64,000 nucleotides of DNA, from assembly GCF_002976435.1 (NCBI RefSeq), contig NZ_PUGF01000009.1:1-64000 (forward strand), in the 5' to 3' direction. Within the stretch, counting starts at the first letter, position 1, and every line of letters starts with the position of its first letter. Shown here piece by piece: positions 47,666 to 55,152 of the stretch. This DNA is from Solimicrobium silvestre. GTDB taxonomy: Bacteria; Pseudomonadota; Gammaproteobacteria; Burkholderiales; Burkholderiaceae_D. The notes beneath the pieces are model-generated. The model saw nothing but the letters and a program-made list of their open reading frames with translations, made no database searches and was not told where the DNA came from. A program made the translations under genes and the position numbers.

Positions 47666-48694
47666 ATGAAGACACCTGTTGGCACTTCGGCTGTTAATCA
47701 GGAAGCAAATACGGGAGTGGCTTCATTTGCAATTTCACCTCAGGAAGATCGGATTCTTCGCATTGAAAGAATTGCGATACGCTTATTTGGGGTGGCAAAT
47801 TGTATTGTTAGTTTTGGACAAGTGTCAGCTCGGTTTGGTAAGGGTGAGCGCTCGATGGCTGCATTGGAGGCGGCCTTCTGTGATTCTTTATCTTTCCCAC
47901 ATGATCCTGTGATTGTTAATGATGCGCGTTTAGACCCAAAGACGGCGACCAATCCATGGGTGGTTGGCGCCCCTTATATTCGGTTTTATGCGTCGCAACC
48001 GATAGTCGACAATAACGCGGTGGTTGGCGCTATTTTCCTGATTGATTATGTCGCACGTCAATATCAGGAAGAAGATACGTTTTTACTCAATGATTTATCT
48101 GGCTTGGTCGAGCAGGAATTGCAGTTTGATTCTATGCAAGCCGCGCACGATGACATGGTCAGACAAAATCGTTCGTTGCGGCGCGACAGCATGATAGATC
48201 CGATGTTTGGCACCTGGAATCGCGGGGCCATTGTCCGTTCACTTGAAATTGAAGTTATCCGCTGTCGGGCTGCGGCTAAACCAATGTCACTCGCCATGGT
48301 TAGTGTTGATAATTACGCTGACTTGAAGAATGAATTCGGCCTACATGCTTCTGAAGCCATTTTAATAAAAATGGTTAGCCGGATGCGTTCATGCATACGC
48401 CCATTCGATGCTTTAGGGCGTTATGGAACAGAAGAATTTTTAGTGGTTTTGCCAGGCGCATCACATGTGGTGATTCAAGCGATTACGGAGCGAATTCGCA
48501 GTACTGTGCTAGCGCATCCAGAAGTTATTAATGACAAAACGAGAGATGTTACGGTTTGTGTTGGCACGGTTTCAACCGATGTGTTTACTACGGCGAGTCC
48601 AGATGAATTAATGAGCCAGGTTGAGCAAGCGTTGCACTCTGCGAAAAAGGTCGGTAATAACTCGGTAATTCATGCTGTGCCGGTTGGATCGTAA
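47666..48694 (+). CDS. GAF-GGDEF protein with degenerate active site
   Basis: This 342-residue protein has a GAF domain (about residues 30-165) with SFPHDPVIVNDARLDPKT and APYIRFYASQPIV, then a GGDEF domain starting at SMIDPMFGTWNRGAI. The active-site signature reads RYGTEEF instead of GGDEF/GGEEF, so the second Gly is replaced by Thr and cyclase activity is doubtful. The inhibitory-site RPFD five residues before it is kept, which would allow cyclic di-GMP binding. The ATG at 47666 has GGAG 5 nt upstream. It lies 44 bp after guaB and 68 bp before guaA. A role as a nucleotide receptor is inference. Confidence 0.83.
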   Translation: MKTPVGTSAVNQEANTGVASFAISPQEDRILRIERIAIRLFGVANCIVSFGQVSARFGKGERSMAALEAAFCDSLSFPHDPVIVNDARLDPKTATNPWVVGAPYIRFYASQPIVDNNAVVGAIFLIDYVARQYQEEDTFLLNDLSGLVEQELQFDSMQAAHDDMVRQNRSLRRDSMIDPMFGTWNRGAIVRSLEIEVIRCRAAAKPMSLAMVSVDNYADLKNEFGLHASEAILIKMVSRMRSCIRPFDALGRYGTEEFLVVLPGASHVVIQAITERIRSTVLAHPEVINDKTRDVTVCVGTVSTDVFTTASPDELMSQVEQALHSAKKVGNNSVIHAVPVGS

Positions 48695-48762
48695 CAAAGC
48701 TCTAAAAGCTCCTCCTTCCGCATTTACTTTATTTTTAACATTTATTTAGCTTATTTACTTTC

Positions 48763-50343
48763 ATGCATTCAAAAATTCTGATCCTTGATTTTGGTTCACA
48801 GGTTACTCAATTAATCGCACGCCGCGTTCGTGATGCGGGTGTATTTTCTGAAGTCTATCCCTATGATGTGAGCGATGAATTTATTCGCAACTATGGTGCA
48901 GCAGGAATTATCTTGTCTGGTGGCCCAAATAGCGTTACTGAAGATGAAACGCCACGCGCTCCGCAAGCAGTTTTTGAATTAGGTGTTCCAGTTTTAGGTA
49001 TTTGCTACGGAATGCAAACCATGGCAGCTCAATTGGGCGGCCAGGTAGAAAACGGCACGGTACGTGAATTTGGCTATGCAGAAGTACGCGCCCGTGGCCA
49101 TACCAACTTATTAAAAGACATCGCTGATTTCACGACAGCGGAAGGTCATGGCATGCTCAAAGTATGGATGAGTCATGGCGACAAAGTAAATAGTATGCCG
49201 GTCGGTTTTAAATTGATGGCATCCACCGATAATTGTCCTATCGCTGGTATGGCAGACGAAGAGCGCCGTTTTTACGCGGTGCAATTCCATCCGGAAGTAA
49301 CTCACACCGTGCAAGGCGCAGCTTTATTAGGTCGTTTTGTGCATGAAATTTGCGGCTGTAAATCTGACTGGAATATGCCGGATTACATTAGCGAAGCGGT
49401 TGCTGCAATTCGCGCTCAAGTTGGTTCGGACGATGTAATTTTAGGTTTGTCGGGCGGCGTAGATAGTAGCGTTGCGGCGGCCTTAATTCATCGTGCGATT
49501 GGTAATCAGTTGACCTGCGTTTTTGTTGATCATGGCCTGTTGCGTTTGGATGAAGGCAAAATGGTCATGGAAATGTTTGCGGAAAACTTAGGCGTTAAAG
49601 TTATTCGGATTGATGCGGCTCAACAATTTATGGGGCATTTGGCCGGTGTTTCTGATCCTGAGCAAAAGCGTAAAATCATCGGTCGTGAATTCGTTGAAGT
49701 TTTCCAGGTTGAATCAGCCAAAATTAAAAATGCTAAATGGTTAGCGCAAGGCACTATTTATCCAGATGTGATTGAAAGTGCCGGTAAAGGCAAAAAAGGT
49801 CACACGATCAAGAGCCACCACAACGTGGGCGGTTTGCCGGAAACCTTGCATTTGAAATTGCTCGAGCCATTGCGTGAGTTATTTAAAGATGAAGTGCGCA
49901 AATTAGGTGTGGCATTAGGTTTGCCTGAGGCGATGGTATATCGCCATCCTTTCCCTGGTCCGGGTTTGGGCGTGCGTATTTTAGGCGAAGTTAAACAGGA
50001 TTTTGCTGATTTGCTGCGCCGTGCGGATGCTATCTTCATTGAAGAATTGCGCAATACGCCAGTCGAAGGTACGGATCAAAATTGGTATCAGGCGACCAGC
50101 CAGGCTTTTGCCGTATTTTTGCCGGTGAAATCCGTCGGTGTGATGGGCGATGGTCGCACTTATGAGTATGTCGTGGCATTGCGTGCGGTTCAAACATTGG
50201 ATTTCATGACTGCACAGTGGGCACATTTGCCGCATGAATTGCTAGGTAAAGTGTCGAACCGTATTATCAATGAAGTACGTGGTATTAACCGCGTTGTGTA
50301 TGATATTTCCGGTAAGCCACCTGCGACGATTGAGTGGGAATGA
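48763..50343 (+). CDS. guaA: GMP synthase (glutamine-hydrolysing)
   Basis: This 526-residue enzyme aminates XMP to GMP. The N-terminal glutamine amidotransferase has the nucleophile C81 in [15 protein letters not shown] and His/Glu in [10 protein letters not shown]. The ATP-pyrophosphatase domain has the P-loop [17 protein letters not shown]. The C-terminal dimerisation domain ends [17 protein letters not shown], the invariant GuaA end. The 3' end of guaA is a known insertion site for genomic islands, and a tyrosine integrase follows 307 bp downstream. The reading frame remains intact after integration. Confidence 0.97.
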   Translation: MHSKILILDFGSQVTQLIARRVRDAGVFSEVYPYDVSDEFIRNYGAAGIILSGGPNSVTEDETPRAPQAVFELGVPVLGICYGMQTMAAQLGGQVENGTVREFGYAEVRARGHTNLLKDIADFTTAEGHGMLKVWMSHGDKVNSMPVGFKLMASTDNCPIAGMADEERRFYAVQFHPEVTHTVQGAALLGRFVHEICGCKSDWNMPDYISEAVAAIRAQVGSDDVILGLSGGVDSSVAAALIHRAIGNQLTCVFVDHGLLRLDEGKMVMEMFAENLGVKVIRIDAAQQFMGHLAGVSDPEQKRKIIGREFVEVFQVESAKIKNAKWLAQGTIYPDVIESAGKGKKGHTIKSHHNVGGLPETLHLKLLEPLRELFKDEVRKLGVALGLPEAMVYRHPFPGPGLGVRILGEVKQDFADLLRRADAIFIEELRNTPVEGTDQNWYQATSQAFAVFLPVKSVGVMGDGRTYEYVVALRAVQTLDFMTAQWAHLPHELLGKVSNRIINEVRGINRVVYDISGKPPATIEWE

Positions 50344-50390
50344 TAGAACGTCAAGCATTGACTCGCAATTAGAAGTACATAAACACGCTG

Positions 50391-50416
50391 AAGCCCGCAT
50401 GATTGCGGGCTTTTTT
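50391..50416 (+). terminator. Intrinsic terminator after guaA
   Basis: An 8-bp stem AAGCCCGC/GCGGGCTT with a 6-nt loop is followed by a run of six Ts ending at 50416. It ends the guaB-guaA transcript before the integrase region. Confidence 0.9.
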
Positions 50417-50485
50417 GCTATTTGATCTGGCGTTTTCTAGCAGTGGCAAGTTTGCGTAAGCACGGTTTTTATTGTGGCATTGTTA

Positions 50486-50626
50486 ATGGTATGATTTGAA
50501 CCTATACCATGAGCCGCTACCAATACCATGAAGCTACATTTTGACTGTGCATGGTATTGAAATAATCTAACACATTGATTTTAATGATTTAAATTGATAA
50601 AAAATAGGCTGAAAAAATCATGGTAT
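50486..50626. repeat. ATACCATG repeat cluster before the integrase gene
   Basis: Two direct copies ATACCATG (50504-50511, 50523-50530), two inverted copies CATGGTAT (50550-50557, 50619-50626) and a partial ATGGTAT (50486-50492) lie within 141 bp between guaA and int. The number, orientation and place suggest arm-type binding sites for integrase or excisionase. No gene is seen in 50417-50650. Confidence 0.65.
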
Positions 50627-50650
50627 TTATAACCGATATGAACGGATGTC

Positions 50651-51874
50651 ATGTTAACCGATACCAAGCTTCGCAATTTAAAGCCGCAAGGCAAACTGTA
50701 TAAAGTAAATGACCGTGATGGGCTCTATGTTGCCGTTACTCCGGCAGGGTCAATTTCATTTCGCTATAACTACTCCATCAATGGACGACAGGAAACACTG
50801 ACGTTTGGACGGTATGGGGCTGGTGGGATAACTCTATCGGAAGCGCGAGAGCAGCTTAATGACGCTAAAAAACTGATCTCAACTGGGAAGTCTCCAGCCA
50901 AAGAAAAAGCACGTGGCAAGGCGCGGATAAAAGACCTAGAGACATTCGGTGCCTGGGCTGATAAATGGCTCCGTGGTTACCAGATGGCCGACTCTACGCG
51001 CGATATGCGTAAGTCAATTTATGAGCGCGAATTAAAACCTAAATTCGCCAATCAGAAACTGGCCGAATTCACGCATGAAGATTTGCGTGCGCTGACGGAT
51101 TCCATTGTGGAACGCGGAGCGCCGGCAACGGCGGTACATGTCCGTGAAGTAGTTATGCAAGTATTCCGGTGGGCGATTGAGCGCGGCCAGAAGGTTGAAA
51201 ATCCGGCTGATATGGTGCGGCCAACAACCATTGCAAAGTTTGAGCCACGTGATCGTGCTTTAACTCCGGAAGAAATAGGGTTGATGTACCAGTACATGGA
51301 ACGCATCGGAACAACGCCGTCGATTCGTGCGGCGGCTAAATTGCTTTTGTTGACGCTGGTGAGAAAAAGTGAGTTGACTAACGCAACGTGGAGCGAGATC
51401 AATTTTACGGATGCAGTCTGGACCGTACCGAAAGAGCGTATGAAGCGTCGCAATCCGCATCATGTCTATTTGTCGCAACAGGCGTTGGATATTTTTATTG
51501 CTCTTAAAACCTTTGCCGGTGGATCTGAGTATATTTTGCCATCGCGTTATGACTCCGATTTACCTATGAGTAGCGCCACGCTCAATCAGGTTTTGTCGTT
51601 GACGTACAAACTCGCGCAGAAGGAGGGCAAGGCGCTGCCAAAATTCGGCCCACATGATTTACGCAGGACTGGCAGCACCTTGTTGCATGAAGCTGGCTAT
51701 AACACCGATTGGATTGAAAAATGCCTTGCTCATGAACAAAGGGGAGTAAGGGCGGTCTATAACAAGGCCGAATATCGGGAACAGCGTACGGCCATGTTAC
51801 AGGATTGGGCTAATATGATCGATGAGTGGACAATCAAGCGGAAGCAACCATCTGCGTTAAGCCTGGTCGCCTAG
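50651..51874 (+). CDS. Tyrosine-type phage integrase (P4-like)
   Basis: This 407-residue site-specific recombinase has an N-terminal arm-binding DUF4102-type domain (KLRNLKPQGKLYKVNDRDGL, about residues 5-90), a SAM-like core-binding domain (about 100-190) and the catalytic domain. Catalytic residues visible are R238 in LLTLVRKSELT, H and R in FGPHDLRRTGST, H in CLAHEQRG and the nucleophile Tyr370 in AVYNKAEYREQ. Integrases of this class often use the guaA 3' end or tRNA genes. Its 3' end overlaps the convergent AlpA-type gene by 41 bp. Confidence 0.95.
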   Translation: MLTDTKLRNLKPQGKLYKVNDRDGLYVAVTPAGSISFRYNYSINGRQETLTFGRYGAGGITLSEAREQLNDAKKLISTGKSPAKEKARGKARIKDLETFGAWADKWLRGYQMADSTRDMRKSIYERELKPKFANQKLAEFTHEDLRALTDSIVERGAPATAVHVREVVMQVFRWAIERGQKVENPADMVRPTTIAKFEPRDRALTPEEIGLMYQYMERIGTTPSIRAAAKLLLLTLVRKSELTNATWSEINFTDAVWTVPKERMKRRNPHHVYLSQQALDIFIALKTFAGGSEYILPSRYDSDLPMSSATLNQVLSLTYKLAQKEGKALPKFGPHDLRRTGSTLLHEAGYNTDWIEKCLAHEQRGVRAVYNKAEYREQRTAMLQDWANMIDEWTIKRKQPSALSLVA

Positions 51875-52064
51875 CTTGATCCCCAGATGATTTCCGTTCC
51901 ACAATCCACGCTTGAATTTCACCCAAATCCCAGGCGACATTGCGACTGGTGAGTGCAATACGGCGTGGAAATTCACCGCGTTTTTCCATATCAAAGATCG
52001 CCCTATCTGATAACGGAATCATAGCAAGTAATTTTTTACGATTGATAAGCGTTGTTGTATTCAT
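51834..52064 (-). CDS. AlpA-family regulator/excisionase-like protein
   Basis: This 76-residue protein has a MerR-like winged helix of the AlpA/excisionase type, seen in LINRKKLLAMIPLSDRAIFD, then GEFPRRIALTSRNVAWDLGE and IQAWIVERKS. AlpA proteins activate integrase genes or act as excision factors; the position next to int suits either. The ATG at 52064 has an AGGA site and overlaps the stop of the preceding gene (ATGA). A longer frame up to 52118 is not needed. Confidence 0.87.
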   Translation of the reverse strand: MNTTTLINRKKLLAMIPLSDRAIFDMEKRGEFPRRIALTSRNVAWDLGEIQAWIVERKSSGDQARRPGLTQMVASA

Positions 52065-52288
52065 GAGTTGTCCTTCTTTGTAAAAACGGAATTTAAGAAA
52101 TTTGCGTATTCGCGGCAATTTTCTTGAAGTGTTAGCCTGGTATCGTCAAGTCCTCTGATCGGTATCCCGGCTGGTTTGGAAGCGTGGTGCATTTCTGCCA
52201 GCGCGTTAGCTGCCGCCCGGAGATGTTTTTCGGCTTGTATTGCGGATTTTGTATAGCGTTTCATGGCGGTTGCTTGTGTCTTATCCAT
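52061..52288 (-). CDS. Small prophage protein, unknown
   Basis: This 75-residue, mostly helical protein (SAIQAEKHLRAAANALAEMH) has no motif that I recognise. A strong AGGAGACAGGA ribosome site precedes the ATG and its stop overlaps the start of the AlpA-type gene, so it is very probably translated as part of the leftward early operon. The conserved-looking region GLDDTRLTLQENCREYANFL suggests a globular fold. Confidence 0.72.
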   Translation of the reverse strand: MDKTQATAMKRYTKSAIQAEKHLRAAANALAEMHHASKPAGIPIRGLDDTRLTLQENCREYANFLNSVFTKKDNS

Positions 52289-52304
52289 TCCTGTCTCCTA
52301 ATGA

Positions 52305-52496
52305 TTAATCAAAGTCATTCGCCTGCAGTTTTTTTACGTCAAATTTGGCACGGCGTACCATGTGCCGACGTGCTACGTTTTCTACAATGGGACGCAATGC
52401 CGCACTGGCCAGCATGTCATCTAACGGTGTATCGGTGCACAGCTGGCGGTGCGCTATCTCCAGCGCGGCGCGGTCTGGTTGGGCTCGTTTAGCCAT
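52305..52496 (-). CDS. Small prophage protein, unknown
   Basis: This basic protein has 63 residues from the ATG at 52496 (MAKRAQPDRAALEIAHRQL), with a GGAG site 9 nt upstream. It has a helical N-terminus and the stretch LRPIVENVARRHMVRRAKFD. No family is recognised. Its tight packing between the flanking minus-strand genes (gap of 1 bp upstream, 16 bp downstream) supports it as a real gene of the early operon. Confidence 0.65.
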   Translation of the reverse strand: MAKRAQPDRAALEIAHRQLCTDTPLDDMLASAALRPIVENVARRHMVRRAKFDVKKLQANDFD

Positions 52497-52497
52497 A

Positions 52498-52752
52498 TCA
52501 ATCCGCTCCAAATCCCGTCATATATTCAGCCTGTGCCGTGAGTTGTAATCTGGCTTGTTGATCTTCGCTAGCTTCCTTGGCGACTTGCTGCCGGGCTTCT
52601 TCAGCAACAGAGGCAGAGAGGATTTCGTCTTGGTACTGGTTGTCGACGTAGGAGCAGACAAATAGGCCGACTAGGGCGAGTAAAAATGTGCCGAGCCAGT
52701 CTGATATGAAGCAAATGAATTTGCGGCGTGTTGAGTAGTATGTGCGGTTCAT
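52498..52752 (-). CDS. Small single-helix membrane protein of the prophage
   Basis: This 84-residue protein has one membrane helix near residues 17-35 (WLGTFLLALVGLFVCSYV) with a basic N-terminus, then an Ala/Gln/Glu-rich helical tail (SVAEEARQQVAKEASEDQQA) that could form a coiled coil. The orientation with the positive end inside is likely. The function is unknown; superinfection exclusion is one possibility for small phage membrane proteins but is not shown. It lies 1 bp from both neighbours in the early operon. Confidence 0.65.
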   Translation of the reverse strand: MNRTYYSTRRKFICFISDWLGTFLLALVGLFVCSYVDNQYQDEILSASVAEEARQQVAKEASEDQQARLQLTAQAEYMTGFGAD

Positions 52753-52753
52753 G

Positions 52754-53017
52754 TTAGCTCTCCCGTTCTTTGATTTTGATGTGGCCAGTAGCGCATTTCA
52801 TCATGTCATTGACGGCTGTGATGAAGGGGATGGCACTGGGGATGGTGTCGTCAGATGTCAGTACCAGCGCATTGGATGGAAACTCGGAAAACTCTAGACA
52901 CGATGCTCCGCCGATGATGGCGGTTTTTTTATAGTGCCTGGCCAGCGATAGGGCGTAGCCACTGCGGTCGCAACCTGGATCGCAGTAGATGACGACGGCT
53001 TTGTCAGTGGTCGTCAT
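52754..53017 (-). CDS. Small P-loop-like prophage protein (Walker A lost)
   Basis: This 87-residue protein aligns by eye along most of its length with the product of the neighbouring gene at 53223-53618. VVIYCDPGCDRSGYALSLA stands where the other has VLIYGEQGCGKTRHATALA, and both continue with a hydrophobic strand and a late IPF motif (PSAIPFITAVND against YIPFAFAM). The Gly-Lys-Thr of the nucleotide-binding loop is replaced by Asp-Arg-Ser, so ATP binding is doubtful. It appears to be a diverged duplicate. The function is unknown. Confidence 0.68.
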   Translation of the reverse strand: MTTTDKAVVIYCDPGCDRSGYALSLARHYKKTAIIGGASCLEFSEFPSNALVLTSDDTIPSAIPFITAVNDMMKCATGHIKIKERES

Positions 53018-53068
53018 GTCGGCTCTCGCATTAACTGTTGTAAAATAAATATTTTCATGGGAGTTCCA

Positions 53069-53395
53069 ATGATTGATTTAGATATTCGTCGTGTTTATTT
53101 GCCGTACTGTGTTCAGTTGCTACCAGATGGCCGTTACATTGTTTTGAACCGTCTTTATAAGCCGATTGGTATTGCTGTTGCCACTTGGGTTGACTATGTT
53201 GGTCACCCAAGTGCTTGCACGATTAAAGGGCTGACGGCAATTCGGGCTGCGAAAATGTCACATTCAAACTCGCCTGATCTTGAGTGCATTTACTTGTATG
53301 CAGATGGCTGTGTTCCGACTGATTCAAAGGCAAAGATGGCGGCGTATTCAGAGCGGTTGGCGGTGTTGTCTGCTCTGAAGATTGCGGTTGGCTAA
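53069..53395 (+). CDS. Prophage conserved hypothetical protein
   Basis: This 108-residue protein starts MIDLDIRRVYLPYCVQLLPD and contains GRYIVLNRLYKPIGIA and YLYADGCVPTDS. I recognise this as a conserved uncharacterised prophage protein of Burkholderiales. The ATG at 53069 has GGGAG upstream; the 53057 start is less likely. It is the only plus-strand gene inside the leftward operon, and its 3' half (53223-53395) is antisense to the tail of the P-loop gene. The role is unknown. Confidence 0.72.
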   Translation: MIDLDIRRVYLPYCVQLLPDGRYIVLNRLYKPIGIAVATWVDYVGHPSACTIKGLTAIRAAKMSHSNSPDLECIYLYADGCVPTDSKAKMAAYSERLAVLSALKIAVG

Positions 53396-53618
53396 TACTT
53401 AGCATCGCAAATGCAAAAGGTATATAGGGCAGATTTACTGGGCGAACGTTGGTAAAAGCAATGTCGTGCTCAGTGAGTTCGATGCCTTCGCCCTCAATGA
53501 ACTCATCTACGATAGTTGATTTATTAAACGCCTTTGCCAGTGCAGTTGCGTGGCGGGTTTTTCCACAGCCTTGTTCGCCATAAATTAGGACAGGGCTGTT
53601 TTGTATAGTTGATTCCAT
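53223..53618 (-). CDS. Small P-loop prophage protein
   Basis: This protein is 131 residues long. The first 75 residues form a compact unit with an intact Walker A GEQGCGKTRH (from residue 14), a hydrophobic strand and the end VNLPYIPFAFAML. The rest is Ser/Pro/Thr/Gln-rich and coincides with the antisense strand of the plus-strand gene, so it may be a non-conserved tail. It is too short for a normal ATPase and lacks an evident Walker B. It is a paralogue of the product at 52754-53017. The function is unknown; nucleotide binding is inferred. Confidence 0.68.
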   Translation of the reverse strand: MESTIQNSPVLIYGEQGCGKTRHATALAKAFNKSTIVDEFIEGEGIELTEHDIAFTNVRPVNLPYIPFAFAMLSISQPQSSEQTTPPTALNTPPSLPLNQSEHSHLHTSKCTQDQASLNVTFSQPELPSAL

Positions 53619-53672
53619 CTTGATTCCTCGCTTGGTTGATAAAAATTAGAAGTGTTCAGTCGATGAATAAAT

Positions 53673-53897
53673 TTAATCGAGTGGTTTCATGCCAATTACA
53701 GCCGCAAGCGTGCTACTTATTTCTGGCTCGCTATTGGCTAACAATCCAACGGCACACGCTACGAAATCACGAGCATTTGAATTTTTTTGATTGTCTGATA
53801 GTTCGTTGTTTGGGTAATTGGCGCGAATCTCGGCAATTGTTCTTTCCAGTAAACTGCGACGAATCTGGATGAATTCGGAAGGGTAGAGTTTTTTCAT
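53673..53897 (-). CDS. Small prophage protein, first gene of the leftward operon
   Basis: This 74-residue protein (MKKLYPSEFIQIRRSLLERT) shows no recognised family. It is largely helical with the segment ARDFVACAVGLLANSEPEIS. It follows directly on the operator pair at 53948-53984, so it is the first gene of the leftward early transcript and is probably repressed in the lysogen. Confidence 0.65.
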   Translation of the reverse strand: MKKLYPSEFIQIRRSLLERTIAEIRANYPNNELSDNQKNSNARDFVACAVGLLANSEPEISSTLAAVIGMKPLD

Positions 53898-53947
53898 TTA
53901 CTTGCCTTTTAAAATTACCAACGGAATCGGGCTGGATGTTTATAGAC

Positions 53948-53984
53948 ATTAAAGCATTCTTTAATTACAAATGCAAGCATGCTT
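53948..53984. promoter_or_regulatory. Operator pair of the leftward phage promoter
   Basis: ATTAAAG-CATT-CTTTAAT (53948-53965) and the palindrome AAGCATGCTT (53975-53984) lie 50 bp upstream of the first leftward gene. Their reverse complement occurs almost unchanged between the repressor and Cro-like genes, which marks them as sites for the same repressor. Confidence 0.75.
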
Positions 53985-53995
53985 TAAAAATGAGC

Positions 53996-54020
53996 AAAAA
54001 AATATCCGCACATGGCGGAT
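53996..54020 (-). terminator. Terminator of the phage repressor gene
   Basis: On the minus strand a 6-bp stem ATCCGC/GCGGAT with a 5-nt loop (54004-54020) is followed by A and seven Ts. It ends the repressor transcript 75 bp after its stop codon and before the leftward operon. Confidence 0.83.
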
Positions 54021-54094
54021 TTCTTTATTTTCTTTTCATAAGTTCCCAGTTGCTACTCAAAGGAAACTGAAGAATTATTGCTGTAGGACGATTT

Positions 54095-54463
54095 TTATGA
54101 CGCTTTAAGACTTTTTACGTCTTGGGTCGCGTGCCATTTATTGACGCTAAATTCTAAATAATCTTCAATTCTCTGCCTTTCATCTAAAGGTAAGGCAAGA
54201 AATGCTTCTAGTCTTATTTTAAATGGCCACGTTGCCTCGTTCACTTTCGTGGTACTACTTCCATGACCAGTGGCGAGCCAAAATGCATCAACATTCAGGA
54301 ATTTTGCAGCGTATGCTGAGTTTTCAGCGGTCAGAGCTTTAGTCTTTCCTGCAAGGACTTGACCAATAGCTTGTACGCTCACGCCTATTCCATCCGCTAG
54401 CTCTTGCCTCTCTTTTTGCGCTATCCGCAACGACTCAGTAAGTCGATCACCATAAGTTTTCAT
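54095..54463 (-). CDS. CI-like phage repressor
   Basis: This 122-residue regulator has an N-terminal XRE helix-turn-helix, seen in LRIAQKERQELADGIGVSVQ and AIGQVLAGKTKALT, and a C-terminal part with the helix FLALPLDERQRIEDYLEF. It lacks the peptidase domain of lambda CI, so induction by self-cleavage is unlikely. It is divergent from the Cro-like gene with paired operators between them, and a second mirrored pair controls the leftward operon. Maintenance of lysogeny is the expected role. Confidence 0.87.
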   Translation of the reverse strand: MKTYGDRLTESLRIAQKERQELADGIGVSVQAIGQVLAGKTKALTAENSAYAAKFLNVDAFWLATGHGSSTTKVNEATWPFKIRLEAFLALPLDERQRIEDYLEFSVNKWHATQDVKSLKAS

Positions 54464-54486
54464 TATTAAAGATTACTTTCATTTCC

Positions 54487-54526
54487 ATAAAGCATGGTTG
54501 CTTTTGTAATTAAAGAATGCTTTAAT
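54487..54526. promoter_or_regulatory. Operator pair between repressor and Cro-like genes
   Basis: AAAGCATGGTTGCTTT (54489-54504) and ATTAAAGAATGCTTTAAT (54509-54526) fill the 68-bp divergent promoter region. They are the near-exact reverse complement of the pair at 53948-53984, both centred on AAAGNATNCTTT-like palindromes. Confidence 0.8.
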
Positions 54527-54531
54527 TACAC

Positions 54532-54750
54532 ATGAAAAAAATTGACGCTACAACATTGCTGGGAGGGACACCGACCGCTGCAGCTGATGCGATCGGCATC
54601 ACATATCAAGCCTATTCGCAATGGCCAGATGTTTTGCCATTGCGTCTTCAGGATCGAGTTCAAGCCGCAATTGCTAGAAAGCATCTACCGCCTGAGGTGC
54701 TCGGCAGCAAGGTAGTGTCCACACCGGCATCTAAGAATTCAAGAGCTTAA
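54532..54750 (+). CDS. Cro-like regulator
   Basis: This 72-residue protein has a Cro/C1-type start MKKIDATTLLGGTPTAAADA followed by the recognition helix region IGITYQAYSQWPDVLPLRLQ. This pattern (a glycine at the turn, then SQWPDxLP) is typical of Cro proteins of lambdoid phages. It is expected to repress the repressor gene and open the lytic route. The basic C-terminus is loose. It is first in the rightward transcript. Confidence 0.88.
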   Translation: MKKIDATTLLGGTPTAAADAIGITYQAYSQWPDVLPLRLQDRVQAAIARKHLPPEVLGSKVVSTPASKNSRA

Positions 54751-54829
54751 AAAATGCCTCAAAGAATTATATTGAACCAAATGATAGCCATTTGCAACAC
54801 TTTAAATTGAAAGCCGTCACTTAAAAACC

Positions 54830-55132
54830 ATGAATCCATTATCAGCAGAAGACGTAGAAAGATCACGCAAGAACCACGCCATTATCTTGAGTCGCCTTGC
54901 ATCAGTGGGGCAGTCAACGGTCGCTAATGGAATTGGCGTTCACGAGTCCACCATTTCAAAAATGAAAGACGGCGACCTGGAGCGCTTTGCCAAAATAGCG
55001 GCGGTGCTTGGTTTGAAGGTGGTGCCGGTTGAAATGAAGTGCTATCCAGCGGACAAAATGGACGCGATTTTGATTTTGGCCAGATCCAATTTAAATGAGA
55101 TTAGTTGTGTAGAACAGCTGTCGTTTGAGTGA
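54830..55132 (+). CDS. CII-like phage regulator
   Basis: This 100-residue protein resembles lambda CII. A helical start is followed by the helix-turn-helix SVGQSTVANGIGVHESTISK in family form (core VANGIGVHESTISK), and MKDGDLERFAKIAAVLGLKV matches the CII region after recognition. It would activate repressor establishment or integration. It lies 79 bp after the Cro-like gene on the same strand, the usual order cro-cII. Confidence 0.83.
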   Translation: MNPLSAEDVERSRKNHAIILSRLASVGQSTVANGIGVHESTISKMKDGDLERFAKIAAVLGLKVVPVEMKCYPADKMDAILILARSNLNEISCVEQLSFE

Positions 55133-55152
55133 CGGAATTTAGGAAAATCTCT

